Part shown: positions 35,101 to 46,619 of the stretch, piece by piece
Numbering within the stretch: the first letter of the stretch is position 1
How the letters are laid out: the number at the start of each line of letters is the position of its first letter
Assembly: GCA_033977485.1 (NCBI GenBank)
Contig: CM066988.1
Location: 77,844,669 to 77,908,668, forward strand
Length of the DNA: 64,000 bases
Reading direction: 5' to 3'
From: Hydrangea macrophylla
Taxonomy: Eukaryota; Streptophyta; Magnoliopsida; Cornales; Hydrangeaceae
Position numbers and translations under genes: made by a program
Notes under the pieces: generated by a model
Database searches by the model: none
What the model was told of the DNA's origin: nothing
What the model saw: only the letters and a program-made list of their open reading frames with translations

Positions 35101-35362
35101 TCGCGCGCGCGGGCCGTTCGCGCAAAGGTCGCTCGCGCGGTCCGCTTGAGCGATATGCCCAAATTTTCGTTTTCTTTTATAAAACTTTTCCAACTGCCAG
35201 AATACAGGAAGATCGCGCTCGCGGTCCGCTCGCGCGATCTGCCAAATTTTCATTTTTCTTTTATAAAACTTTTCTGTCTGCCTGGGAATACAAACCTCGC
35301 GCGAGGGTCGCACGCGCACGGTCCGCTCGCGCGAGGTCCTCTCGCGCGATCGCGCGCGCGAG
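35101..35362. repeat. CGCGCGAG/CTCGCGCG palindrome cluster
   Basis: Three dense patches (35101-35155, 35210-35245, 35295-35362) of GCGCGC, CTCGCGCGAT and GGTCCGCTCGCGCGA words separated by AT-rich spacers that contain AAATTTTCRTTTTTCTTTTA in two copies. CpG density is extreme relative to the surroundings. Confidence 0.9.
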
Positions 35363-35467
35363 TTTCAGCAGAGACTTTATCTTCCTCGCTGGTTTTCCCC
35401 TGTTTTCAATTTTAAGGGGTCTTTTGACCCATTTCCAATTCTGCAACTATATATGTCATACAATATA

Positions 35468-35719
35468 CTCCCTCCGTCCCATTTTGAGAGTCCATCTTTG
35501 GGAACTCAACTTATTAAGGGGACAAAAAGAATCTACATCCACTTTCCACAATTGCCTTTAATCATTACAACAACTTTTTTAGTTTTGTCTTGGTGTAGAT
35601 TTCAAGGAGGGATAATTTTGGAAAGTAAGTAAAAATTGTACATCAATTTTAGGAAAGTGGACACTATTTTGGGACATCCCAAAATGGAATAATGGACTCT
35701 CAAAATGGGACGGAGGGAG
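35468..35719. mobile_element. Stowaway MITE, 252 bp
   Basis: CTCCCTCCGTCCC ends in inverted orientation, TA duplication on both sides; Tc1/mariner-derived. It is inserted in the solo LTR. Confidence 0.95.
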
Positions 35720-37023
35720 TATGAATCTCTTTGGTTTTTCGCAAGGATTAAGAATCCACAACTAATTTAACACGATTTCAAACGTAGCTCAAGAATTTTA
35801 TGAAAATCTAAAAGAAGATAAAAATTTCAATCTTAATATACTTTCTCAATTGAGTAAATTAAGCCTTAATCTTTTAAACATATCATCTATGATGTACACT
35901 TTCATAATCAATTCTAAAAGCAAGTTTTGGTTAAGGTTTATGATTATGAAGTTCAAGCTTCCATGACGAAATTAGCAATGGTGGTTCATCAATACATACA
36001 CTTCATCAGTAACTAAGCATAGAATTATATTTAGAGTGAGTTTAAAATACTCACAGAGATTAGAGATTGAAGAATTGTTGAGAAGGAAAACCATATAGGA
36101 AAATTCAAACCCAAGCTTTGGCTATGGGGATTAAGCTTTCTCTCTCCAGAAATTTAAACTCTCAAGCTCTCTCTTTTCTCTCTGTATTTCTTCCTCACTC
36201 TCTCAATTTCAGTTTGTAAAAATGCAGAATGAGAGTTGTAAGAGGTGAGGTGTGGGTAATATAAAGCTCAATGCTTGGAGGCCAAGTTGTGAGATGTGAA
36301 TTTCACTCAACAAACTAAATTTGGTTATCATTTACATAGCATTTGAAGTACATAGCCCATAAACACTGAAATTATACATACGTATATATGTTCCAATAAA
36401 ATCTGAAGAGGCAAGTTTAGGTGTGTAGGGGTCAAGCTTGAGTTGTTTAGTAATTCCAGCTTTAGGCCCCAAAACACACACAAGGCATACAAATCCAAAA
36501 AAAGCACAAGCCAATTGCCTAGGAATCACTTAGGTTGTTTGGATAAAAACAACTTATGGCACTAGGTTCACACACAATTCAAAAGCATTACCCAAACAAG
36601 CTTAGTAATGATTAGGGTAGATTCCCGAACTGTGGGAAATTAACACGGCGCTGACAGTTTTAGAACATAACTGGTATTTTTCGGGCGCAGTGATCACCAC
36701 AAAAATACAGAAAATTCTTTTTAACGTAAGAAATCATTTTCCGATTTTTATAAAAATACTGATTGAGTCAAAAGAAAATATTTCTACCATTTTAAAATGC
36801 AGATTTAAAATTCAGTACATATATCACTAAATTTTATAAAATTACAATTCGACCCCAAAAGAATTCTAATTATGAAATAAAACAAGAAATCAATTTCAAC
36901 ATAAGAGTTGCAAATTTAAAATAATCCTACGAACATAGATTAAACATGGAAATTCAAATTAAATTTAAATATGTCAAAGGCAAATACATATAATTAAATG
37001 GAAATGCAGGTTGTTACACAATA

Positions 37024-38539
37024 GCAGTATTTCCACACCATTAGGGAAAACCAAGCACACTACAAAACGTGGCCGTCCTCCTTCAACCATCTCAGACCCA
37101 GGAACAGCTACCTCCACAAGCCAGAAAACCATAGCAACCCACCAAAAACCAAAAAAAAAATTTAATAAATAAAAAATAAGATAGTTGTAAGAAAACAAAC
37201 TAGCTCAAACACTCATAGCCTTGGTTTTGTTGATTTGTGTATTAGTAGAATTAATATTTTTGAAGTCATCTTCTGTACATGTGTATAAGTTTCAAATGAT
37301 GTTATAAAATTCTTTACTTGTGTCATGTACTTTTAGTGGTGACTAGGTACTCAGAGTTATCAACTTTTTCGGTAGAAGGAGGAGTTTACAATTTCCTGTA
37401 TAACTGTTTTAACATCTTATTATACGCTTTTAACCACCACTTAACCCCAAGAAACGACAGAATTAAGTTTTGCGCACAATGCGTGGGAGTCCAACTAGTA
37501 TATATATATATATATAAGCCAGTTTAGATAAATAACAAGTATATATATATATATATATGTTCTTTCTACCAAAAAAAAAAAGTAAACATATCTGTTGAAT
37601 ATATCTATAATTATCTCTTACATATCAGCAAGGTGTGTTGGTCTTTAAAGGTCTAGTTTGCATTTTTACCTGTGGTTGGTTGAGTAAGGGGCTTGGTGCT
37701 CTATATGCCGTGGACTGTTAATTGTGTTTTTGGTTGTAGTCTGAATGAGTTGATAGCCTCTTGATTGTTAGTTTGTATTTGTTGTACTTTGCTATAAAAC
37801 TTTTACTCCTCATTTTAGATTTAGAAACTTTTTTTGGGTCTAGAATTAACTATAAATTCAATGTTTATGAACTACCTAAATTCTTTGAGAATGAATATAT
37901 TATCCTTGGATTCTTGACGGTGCTTCATACAATTGGTAAGTTGTAACTACTCTAATGTCCAAAATTCATCAATTTTGTTAATTTTTTGTTGCTCAATTGT
38001 CAGGTTGAAAGAAAGTTTGATTTGTTTTATGGAATTTTCGATAAACAAATGGTACTCTGTCAAATTTTTGATAGAAATTATGTCTAACTTGTACTTCATG
38101 CGTTCTTTGTTTTTTTTTTAAGACCTTATATTAATTTGATGGTGCTTTCCGGCCATTTGTTGTTGTCGCAGATTTGGTATGGACGTGGTTGATTGGCCGA
38201 GCATCGGCTACATTTTATTTTGTTGAGGTGTTATGAACAAAGGAAGATATTAGTTTTAGTTTTTTTTTTTTTGTATTTTTTTATGTTCATTAGTTTATAT
38301 TTTGAATGGACACGATGTATTAGTTTTGTTAAGCATTTTTTTTAATACCCAAACCAGAAACTTAATCAATAAAATTTGTTTATGTTTTGGAGAGGATCTT
38401 GTATTGATATTTGTGTTAACTACTATTATGTGATGTTGGGTGTAGAAACAAAAATAAGAACAGATTCGTTTGAAAAAAAATTTATTTGAGACAAAAAAAA
38501 AATTAAAAATTTGTGTAGTGACGAAATTTTTTGTTGTCA
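37024..38539. other. CACTA interior, right part
   Basis: AT-rich, includes two (TA)n tracts (37498-37516 and 37541-37559). Small frames (37318-37527, 37761-37946, 37933-38121) are not recognisable. It may include untranslated remnants of the element's gene. Confidence 0.45.
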
Positions 38540-38921
38540 ATGCTATTTAGTAAATTTGGTAAAAACTTATTAGCGACAAAATATTTCTTCGCCAAACATA
38601 TTTTTGATAATTATTTGGAAAATCTTTGGCGAGGAAATTTTTTGTCGGGAATGATCAAATTTGTGGACAAACATCTGAATGTTAGCGAGAATATATTGTA
38701 ATATGGCGACGAAATATTTACTCAATAGCGAGGAAAATGTTTGTCGCTAAAAAATATTCATTGGCAAGGAATAATTTTTTCCTTGCAAGATACTTTAGAA
38801 GACAACCCTTTAGTGGCAAAATTGGTGAGGAAATAATTTCCTCACAAAAGGCTTTGGTGAGGAAATACTGACTTTTGACGAGGAAAATGAATTCTCACTA
38901 AAATCACTTTTTGTTGTAGTG
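38540..38921. repeat. right subterminal array of the CACTA element
   Basis: Ten or so GGCGAGGAAA-type words in both orientations, mirroring the left array and ending in the inverted repeat at 38921. Confidence 0.85.
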
Positions 38922-38924
38922 ACA

Positions 38925-40552
38925 CACATTACAGTTAATCTACTATCAAAGTCATTAGAATATTCTATACCTATTAATCTTCAATTGTGTGTGTGAATGG
39001 ACAACCAAAATACAAAGTATTAGTTTCAAAGTTTGCATGACCTAAGACACTATCAAGACGTTCAATTTGACTCAACTCTCACAGGGATTACACCCTCAAG
39101 ATGAAATCACTCCGAATTAAGTGTAAAAACTATCACTCATGATATGGAAGCATTAAAGAGTAAATGTAAATGAAAACTAATGCTTCTCATATCTAAATTG
39201 AAAAACGGAAATTTTAGTGCACAAAGTCTCATGAAAGGATGTTTTTCACTAGAAGAGCGAGATACTGTGGAGAACTCCCTCATTACCTTAACTTCAAATC
39301 CAATCTACTTAAAATCATCAGGACTTTGAAAAAGAGGTGTTTGATTGAGAAGAAAGAGGCTTGTGATTTTCAATTAGGTCAAAAGATGTGATTGGAATGT
39401 CTAGTACAACTTTTCAAACTCCCCCACATCTCCAATCTCTCTTCTTCTTCTCTTTTATTTATTTTTTTTTTCTTTCCCACACAGTTCTTTTTATTCTTTT
39501 TTTCCCTTTTGTAACAACCATTGGCAAAAAATTTTTTTCTTGCTTTTTTTTTTTCTTTTCATCATTTTTTTTTTCTTTGCCAACTTACCCTTATTCACAC
39601 AACCAAATTTCTTGTCAAGATAACACATCTCAATCACTCCTAGGTAGAGAAAAAAAGCTCAAACTTGTATTTTGGAGTTAGACATAGATTTTAGGATTGT
39701 AATGACAAAGAAATTATAATAAGGCTCATGAGGTGAAGTAAAGGAATATCATAGAGGTAGGCCAAGGCTGTATTATTCATATATGGTCAAACGATGGCCT
39801 AAATCATCTTCTAAGTTAATAAGATAATTCATTTTAGTAGTTTGGTAAATCCTGAACGTTTTCTTCTAGTGATCAGTCAAAATGAAGAAAACTAAGACCT
39901 TCAACAAATTAACACGCTTTTCAAAAAGTAAGAGTAATTTTATTAAACCCTCAAAGATAAAGAATGGCACAAAAGCTCACTTTGGTTATTAGTCTCTACT
40001 ACAGTCTCTCAAGACACTTAAGCTATGCTTACTAATCCATTTTAACAAAGTACATGGTTGTCACAACGTCCTCAAAGTTGTTTGAAGATTAAAAGGCATA
40101 AACATATTATAACTAAGATAACAAAGAAACTAACATAGTGTATCACATAGTAATAACATACAAAAAATAACACTAATGCATCATAACTAACTACATTAAC
40201 TAAGAGAGAAATACAAGAACCATTTAATTATCTTAAATAATTAAAAAAAATTAAAATGTTTGCAATTTTAATTACTGAGTTACATGTTGCTAAGCAGGTT
40301 TATGACACTAAAGCACAACAAAAAGATATGAGGCATGCAATAACTCACTCCCCCCAACTAAAACTAAACATTGTCCCCAATGTTCTAAACTAAGCACATG
40401 GACATGTAAAGTGAAGTGAGAGAAGGAAGGATGTTACCTCGAGGCATTAATATCCAATGTGTATTTATTTATTTATTAGTTACCTGCAAAATCATTAGTA
40501 GCAACAAGGAAAAATAGAGAATATAAGACAACTACTCAGTAAATAAATTCGG
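38925..40552 (-). other. element B internal region, 3' untranslated part
   Basis: After the ACA duplication the B sequence resumes. No supported frame; the F/S-rich 97-codon plus frame at 39388-39681 is a T-rich artefact. At 40348-40382 the minus strand shows a CATTG-gggA-CAATG hairpin followed by a second polypurine tract (GGGGGGAG), repeating the hairpin-plus-polypurine layout found at the 3' LTR. Confidence 0.6.
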
Positions 40553-41429
40553 TTAATCAATATCTTTATCATAGAGTAATAATCGAAATTTTTGAGGATC
40601 TTCCCAATGAAATAATTTAATTGTGAGAAGAACGTTGGGATCCTCATAAAAACACAACTCCCCCCAACTAATGTCAGGCTCAAGGTTAGAGGAAATGATG
40701 CAAAACCTATAGCTTCCTAATTTTTTGTGGACAGTTATAAGAGGTATACCACACTTTTTAGGAATCATATGCAAGAAACGATAGTTGGTGTTGATATTTC
40801 CTATAACAGCCTCTATTTTAATACTAGGAGGTGGCCACGGTTCAATGAAAGGTGCAGGGTCTAAGTGATGTTCTAATTTAGCTTCATTACCCTCATCTTG
40901 TTCAAGAACAGAATCTATGGAGATATGATCATAGGAATTGGATTTTTGTTCTATGTACATGGTTTTGGACTGGACTTGGATAAAGCTATCTATTTGGGCC
41001 TTAATGTCATTATTACTCAAGAAGGTCAAGCAGTCTAGCAGATTACTAGCTTCTTGTTGAAGTTTAAGATCATCTAATGTTGGCCCCAATAATTTCCAAG
41101 TCCTCTCTCAAAAAAATTTGAATTTTAAAATTTTGTGCAATGCATATACTAGAATCCTTATCATCATCTTCCACAACACATTTCATAGTGGGGTACACAT
41201 GACTTTCAAGCTCAGGATGAGAGCTTTGATTGATAGAGAGGATATGTGATGGACAACTTGGTGATACCACCTCTTCGGGCGAAAAAGGTGAGGGTTCATG
41301 AATATCACAAGAATCTAAATCAGATTTAGATTTTTTAGTTACGTCCTCCCTAGGGTCACTTTCTACGGTAGGGGTAGAGTCAACATGTAACTTCTCCTTT
41401 CCTAGTTGTGTGCAATCACCTAAACTCAC
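40553..41429 (-). pseudogene. unknown element-B protein (frameshifted)
   Basis: Two minus-strand frames overlap by 20 bases: 41429-41070 (119 codons, acidic, Ser/Glu/Asp-rich) and 41089-40553 (178 codons). Because they meet with a frame change they are probably one broken protein. The second part is conserved-looking, with hydrophobic and aromatic residues near its end (SWGELCFYED, KLFHWEDPQKF). I do not recognise it: it is not gag, protease, RT, RNase H or integrase. It lies where an env-like or accessory frame sits in Athila-group elements, but nothing in the sequence (no signal peptide, no membrane segment) supports an envelope role. Confidence 0.55.
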
Positions 41430-41877
41430 ATCATCTTTGAAAACCTTATTCTCATCCAGTAACTCTCCTCACTATATATGTCATCTATTAACGAACTCTG
41501 AACAAAGAGATTGTGCAATTTTATCCAGGTAGTGAAGGAGTTGATGTTTGGGGTTGTATATTGAGGAGAACATGGTTCTACAACTTCATGCTCAATGGTT
41601 TAGATTTGGAGTTCTTGTTGAGTTATCACTTTCTCAAATGAGTTGTTAACATCATTCGGTATAAACCCGTCATTGTCCTCTAATTCCTTACCATTGTTAG
41701 TGTATTGAAATATGGGTTGTAATGTTGAAGGACTGGTATAATCTTCTAAAGGTTGGCTAGCATATGCTTGTTGATTTCTAGTTTATAATTTATTAAGTGA
41801 ACTATCTAGCCTTTTCATTTCACTAAGAAGCAATTTTAACATACCATTATCCTCAACTTGGTTATCCTCATTATTAC
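41430..41877 (-). pseudogene. element B coding remnant between Copia insertion and unknown protein
   Basis: Minus-strand pieces are readable between stops (for example the segment GMLKLLLSEMKRLDSSLNKL just inside the Copia insertion, then stops). Together with 49945-50318 it appears to be one long Asn/Gln/Glu-rich reading frame now broken by stops and by the Copia insertion at 41878. Confidence 0.5.
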
Positions 41878-43389
41878 TGATGGAAAAACAGTTTAAAATT
41901 TATTTAAACGCACAGCGGAAAAATAAAGTTCAAAACTTTTATTGGTTGCCTGGATCTACTACTCATTAACTCTATAGATGCCTACAGGAGAGGGGACAGG
42001 TGCATTACCTTATGGTCTTGAACCCAATTCTGATTTAGTCCTTCTCTTTCTATGTGCAGCAGCAACATCTAAGAGATCTTCACCCTTATGTCTCCTTGAA
42101 TGCTCCCAGAGTGGCTAGGGTTGGTGGGAACCCTAATAGTGAGAATAGGGAAGGTTTGGGAACTCTAAACAAGTTCTACAGCAACTGGTATGTTAAAAAC
42201 GACGAACCCCCTTTTCTGGACGTAGCTGCCCTATTTATAGATTCCCATAACCGACCTTACTTTCAATCGATCGAAGTGACTTTGATCGATCGAACTTTCG
42301 ATCGATCGAACCACGTTCAATCGATCTAACCTGTCTAGACTTCAATCGATCGATAACAACTTCGATCGATCGAACCAGTCTTGACAACATTCTCATTTGC
42401 CTTTCCAAGCATTCTGGCGGAGCTAAGAGTGGGACCTCCTAGGTTCTTAATTACTGGCTCCGATTAATTATTATTCCATCTAGTCAGTACTCTTTACTAA
42501 GGAATCAATAATTAATCAATTATCATTAATGTCACTATAAAATGATAATTGCACTCCAGTGCATAAGAACATAATCACACATACATAAGTGATTGCTAGA
42601 CTTGTATAATATGATACGGATGTCCCTCTACCAGGCAGTATTCGTATCTATCATTGGGATGTATGTCTTAAGATACTGTCGACCCAATAGATAGTACATC
42701 TTATATTCCTCAAGTATCATTCACTACTCTTGGATTACTAAACATGTCAACAATAACAATTTGTTGACAAGGCTGGCCAGCTCTCAGTAATCACACCTAG
42801 TGACATTCTCGAGGGAATACTTACTCTTCGTTTTATTGAAGAGGGTAGAATTCCATCTTGACAATATATGTTCCCAACGTTGCATACTTGATTACCCAAG
42901 ATACCCAGGTGTTGATCTTGCAAGACCTCACTGATTGGTAAGTCAAAGCAACCAAGCATACAACTTGCGTCCATAACTGTCTCAGGATTAAGGACATATA
43001 TCCCTATACAAGTTTTGAGTTCCTGTTGACGGTGACAGCGTTTAGGTGTTAATAGGTATAACTCAGGTCCGTCAATGCACCGAGTGCACTAGCATATTAA
43101 CCAAAAGTCAAAGACTCTTATGAATGAGATTCATCATTCTACCCCGTAGACGTTAATCATGCTACAGTGTATACCTGATAAGTTATCCAGACTTATCATC
43201 TACTGTGACTTATTTGAAACAGCAAGGATTTGTGATTCATATCTCACATGTGTAATCACATACACAAATGGACCACATACAATGTTGTTTAAGGATTCCA
43301 ATCTAATATTCATCTCATGAACTAACATGCATAAATGCATTATGATATTCCATTGTCCAACTAATTGGTTTGAGGGCATATTCCCAACA
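41878..43389 (-). repeat. 3' LTR of the Copia element
   Basis: 1512 bp, TGATGG to CCCAACA on plus. It carries a GATCGATC cluster at 42267-42384. Confidence 0.95.
42267..42384. repeat. GATCGATC palindrome cluster in Copia LTR
   Basis: Six words (CAATCGATCGAAG, TTTGATCGATCGAAC, TTTCGATCGATCGAAC, CAATCGATCTAAC, CAATCGATCGATAA, TTCGATCGATCGAAC) within 118 bp. The other LTR has the same cluster at 48821-48938. Confidence 0.92.
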
Positions 43390-43400
43390 AACTCCCACTT
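43390..43400 (-). other. polypurine tract of the Copia element
   Basis: Minus strand AAGTGGGAGTT abuts the LTR start TGTTGGGAA. Confidence 0.9.
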
Positions 43401-44600
43401 GCACCCATAACCATATAGCGTTAGCACTAACACTAACATAGTCTCTGTGACTAGTCAAAATCCTTAACCCGTAAGGTTTTGCATAGGGACTGATGATCAT
43501 CGACTGAAATAATCCATAGTAAAACATCTTCATGTTATACCATATCCCTAGACAAAAGACGTCACATGACATGTATCCAGTAAAGCTAATCTGAACATTG
43601 TCCAAAATACCATCACCCTGCATATATCTGCTAGTTCTTTCTCAAGCCCTAGAGAATACATACTTTGTGATAGTTCATAAAACTGAACATTCAATTGGAC
43701 TGATATCTGTGAACAACCTCAACGGTATAACTAATATCCATACCTAACATCACATACAAGGTTTATCAATAGCGAAGGCTTATGATATACCTTTCATGCG
43801 ATCTCTTTCATCTTGTATCCCAAGATACAAGTCTTGAAAGAGCAATAGGTTATGTTCAAAGGTGAAAAACCTTTATCAAAATGTTCTACGTTGAATCTAG
43901 CCAGCAACTTTCTGATATAGAAGTTTGAGACAATCTCATTATCTGAACTTTCTGATCTTCAATGAGCAAAAATCTTAAGATTATAGTTCGCCTCACCGAG
44001 ATCATAAAAATCAAGTATACTGTAGAAACTTAACCTTAATCATTGATGACACTACTTTAACATATCGCAATGATAAAGATATCATCACTATATGGAACCA
44101 TAATCACCACCACACTTCCTTTGTGCAAGGATCCTTTCATCCATTTAAGCTACATCCATACTTTAGATGAATCCAAAGTATTTTGACCGATATGTCAAAA
44201 TAGATGTCCTTATCTCTGGATGATTGCTTAAGTCTGTAGACTTATGCAAATCATATACCGGAGCTTCCTTATCACAAAACTTCAATGCACAAAGAGATTT
44301 TAACAAAGCTAAGAATTCTCCCACTAGAATGAAGTACCGATGTAGGAACGGATGAAGAGGTAGTAGATTTTAGTTCTAGATGATTTATAGATTGCTTTAA
44401 GATATAAATTACTTTACTCTTTTATATTATCTCTCCTTTGCAAATTTTGGTCTCCAACCAACTTTGTTTTCTCTGGAAACACTACAAAAGTATTATACTT
44501 CTAATCTAGATTCAAAAGGCTCATCATTTCTTTACACTAAAGTGCTAGCCATCCATATCCAAAGTTACCATGAGAAAGAAGTCGAATTCTTTTCACAACT
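43401..44600 (-). pseudogene. Copia RT / RNase H remnants
   Basis: On the minus strand short pieces of the Copia RT-RNase H junction can be picked out, for example a YLGIQDERDRMKGIS-like segment near 43790-43830 and a DLGEANYNLKI-like segment near 43960-44000. Stops and frame changes occur every few tens of codons and no catalytic YVDD box is preserved. Reverse transcription from this copy is impossible. Confidence 0.6.
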
Positions 44601-44672
44601 TTGGGGATGTCTATCGAAAAGATTTGCTTTTGAATAAGATCCAATATGTACATTGTAGTACCATCGAGAAAA

Positions 44673-44858
44673 TCAAGGAATAGTAGTAACTCTAAATAAC
44701 TCATCCCATGACCCAGTCATATCTAAAAGAAGATAGTTCCTTCTACCTGCTACACCATCCCGTGGAGGCACACTAGGTGTAGACTGTCGGGAAAGAATTT
44801 CATTCTTATCTCTTATAGACAATAAACGCATTAGACAGATACTCACCATTTTGATCAA
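44673..44858 (-). pseudogene. Copia integrase fragment
   Basis: A 61-codon minus frame contains RDGVAGRRNYLLLDM, a degraded form of the conserved segment around the catalytic Glu of Copia integrase. Upstream integrase and protease sequence is missing or unreadable. Confidence 0.7.
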
Positions 44859-45088
44859 ATCAAAAGCAATGATATTCTTTTACCAACAACTCCTCATTCC
44901 AAACCTTTCGAATTTCTTCAAAAGATTGAAGAAAAGGTGCAATAGGTAAATTTATATCAATATCTGGAGTAGCCAAAACTACTTTTCAACTCTAATGTTT
45001 ATTGGCCCACATACGTAAGTATGCCTAATTCTTATAAGTCTTTGGTCGTGTGATCTTTCAAAAAGAAAAATCACCTGATATCAATACC

Positions 45089-45313
45089 CTCTAAATAGGA
45101 TTGACAAATAGGCAGTGGTCTTAGCGACCAAAAAGGTTTAGGATCCAATCCTCTACTTCCTATTTATCCTATTTAGATTAATATGATCTGATCACGTTTA
45201 CTCTCTAAATAGGATTGACAAATAGGCAATGGTCTTAGCAACCAAAAAGAGTTTAGGATCCAATCCTTTACTCCCCATTTATCCTATTTGGATTAAATGC
45301 GATCTGACCTCTA
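45089..45313. repeat. tandem duplication, 2 x about 113 bp
   Basis: Copies begin CTCTAAATAGGATTGACAAA at 45089 and 45203. Within each copy AATAGGATTGACAAATAGG and CCTATTTATCCTATTT form an imperfect inverted repeat. Confidence 0.88.
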
Positions 45314-45761
45314 AACCAAAAGTTATAGAATTAGTTGAAGGTGCTATCCTTTTAGATGGTAAAATACCCAGGAGTTATTTAAATACTTCATTAGATAATA
45401 TATGAGAAACAAGAGTAAATAGGTGAGATACTTGCTTGACAAGTTATTTAGATCACATAAAAGAACGCTTTCTTTTAATCAAGAATTTCAGTACCAAAAT
45501 CAAAAGAATAAATATTATTCATTAATTCAAAACTGAAATCGATCTAATAACTCCAAAGTTTTATTACAATATAAAACTATTAATCTAATAGCAACTTTTG
45601 CATCAGATCCCAAAAGCAATCAAGATCTTCTAATCACTGCACATTCTTATTTTCCAATTCCCTGCAACAATTACAGATATAATTAGAAAATTTAGAATTA
45701 GTGCCCATAGTAGTTGAAGTATCAGTTTTTCAACTTACTTCAAAAACTAGTGAAAGGATCG

Positions 45762-45807
45762 TACCTTGCCTTTTGGCAGTCAAGTACCTTGCCTTTTGGC
45801 AGTCAAG
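45762..45807. repeat. 23-bp tandem duplication at the 3' end of Copia gag
   Basis: Two exact copies, TACCTTGCCTTTTGGCAGTC plus AAG on plus. 23 is not a multiple of 3, so it changes the frame and creates the gag stop at 45780-45782. Confidence 0.95.
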
Positions 45808-46619
45808 TATTCCACACAGTTCCTTTTCCAATGCCCTCTCATGCCACAATGAAAACACTTTCCTTTTGGCACGGCACCAGCCTTTCCCTTTCCAAGTCTT
45901 GCCTTCTTCCCAACAGTTGGCTTAGGCTCACCTATCCCTGAGTCTTGCTTCTCCTTCTCTGAACTTATGCCCTCAGGCTTAGTTCCAGAATATGAAGCCA
46001 TTCCAATGTTCTGAACATATGACTCCTCTTTGACTATATCCATCGTTGCCTCAAGAGAGCTCATCAATTCACTTGGTGAAAAAACTGTTTTACTCATTTT
46101 AAAAACCTTTTTAAATTGAGTGAATGATGAAGGCAACGAATGCAAGATTATGTCAACTTGAGTCTCACCATCAATGTCGGAACCCAGAACTTCCAGTACT
46201 TTAAAATAAGTAATCATTTTAAAAACATGCTCCCTTATTGAAGTTCCTTCCAACATTCTGGTGTCCATGATTAACTCCAAGGCTCTAAGCCTTGCAGTTC
46301 GACTCAGCTCCCCAAACATCTCCTCGAGGTTCAATATTATAGCACGGGCAGTGTTCAAAGATTGATGTTGCTGCTTCAACACATCAGACAAAGAGTCTAA
46401 GATGCTAGAGCGAGCTATACCATCAAATCTTATCCACTGCCAATATTGATCCGCTAGATCAATTGGGGTGTCATGGCATGGAATAGGTGGACAGGGAATG
46501 GTAAGAACGTATTTACATCCATTAGCAGTTAACAATTCATCCAGTTCCAGTTTCCATTCAACGTAGTTGTTTCCAATTAGCTTATTCTGGATCATGGTTA
46601 TAGCAAGTGGGCTAGACAT
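45780..46619 (-). CDS. Copia gag (capsid and CCHC nucleocapsid)
   Basis: 279 codons from ATG 46619 (MSSPLAITMIQNKLIG); an upstream in-frame ATG at 46712 adds 31 residues but lacks the usual start context of Copia gag. The UBN2/retrotransposon gag pattern is clear: NKLIGNNYVEWKLEL near the N-terminus, a YWQWIRFDGIARSSIL segment, then a helical capsid core (ALELIMDTRMLEGTSIREHV, DIILHSLPSSF). A basic Gly/Lys linker and a single CCHC knuckle CFHCGMRGHWKRNC close the protein. It builds the particle and binds the RNA. The stop follows 11 residues after the knuckle because of a 23-bp duplication, cutting gag from the decayed pol. Confidence 0.9.
   Translation of the reverse strand: MSSPLAITMIQNKLIGNNYVEWKLELDELLTANGCKYVLTIPCPPIPCHDTPIDLADQYWQWIRFDGIARSSILDSLSDVLKQQHQSLNTARAIILNLEEMFGELSRTARLRALELIMDTRMLEGTSIREHVFKMITYFKVLEVLGSDIDGETQVDIILHSLPSSFTQFKKVFKMSKTVFSPSELMSSLEATMDIVKEESYVQNIGMASYSGTKPEGISSEKEKQDSGIGEPKPTVGKKARLGKGKAGAVPKGKCFHCGMRGHWKRNCVEYLTAKRQGT

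Larger units (their letters stand above)
33772..37018 (-). repeat. solo LTR (Ty3 chromovirus-like), TSD CAATA
   Basis: Plus strand TGTCACGCCCCGACG to GGTTGTTACA (3247 bp), flanked by CAATA on both sides (33767-33771, 37019-37023). There is no internal region, hence it formed by LTR-LTR recombination. The terminal sequence style (TGTAACA...CGTGACA in sense) resembles Tekay LTRs, so minus orientation is inferred. It sits inside the CACTA element and itself contains a Stowaway MITE and a palindrome cluster. Confidence 0.9.
30151..38921. mobile_element. CACTA (En/Spm-type) DNA transposon with nested insertions
   Basis: Ends CACTACAACAAAAA at 30151 and TTTTTGTTGTAGTG at 38921 form terminal inverted repeats with imperfect similarity for about 28 bp. 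The 3-bp duplication ACA flanks it (30148-30150, 38922-38924), as expected for the superfamily. Long subterminal arrays fill both ends. Excluding the solo LTR (33772-37018) and the MITE (31203-31655), about 5.1 kb is its own. I see no transposase (TNPD or TNPA) frame, so it looks non-autonomous. Confidence 0.92.

Noticed and set aside
39388..39681. Phe/Ser-rich possible membrane protein
   Set aside because: Poly-T-rich DNA on the strand opposite to element B; composition explains the frame.
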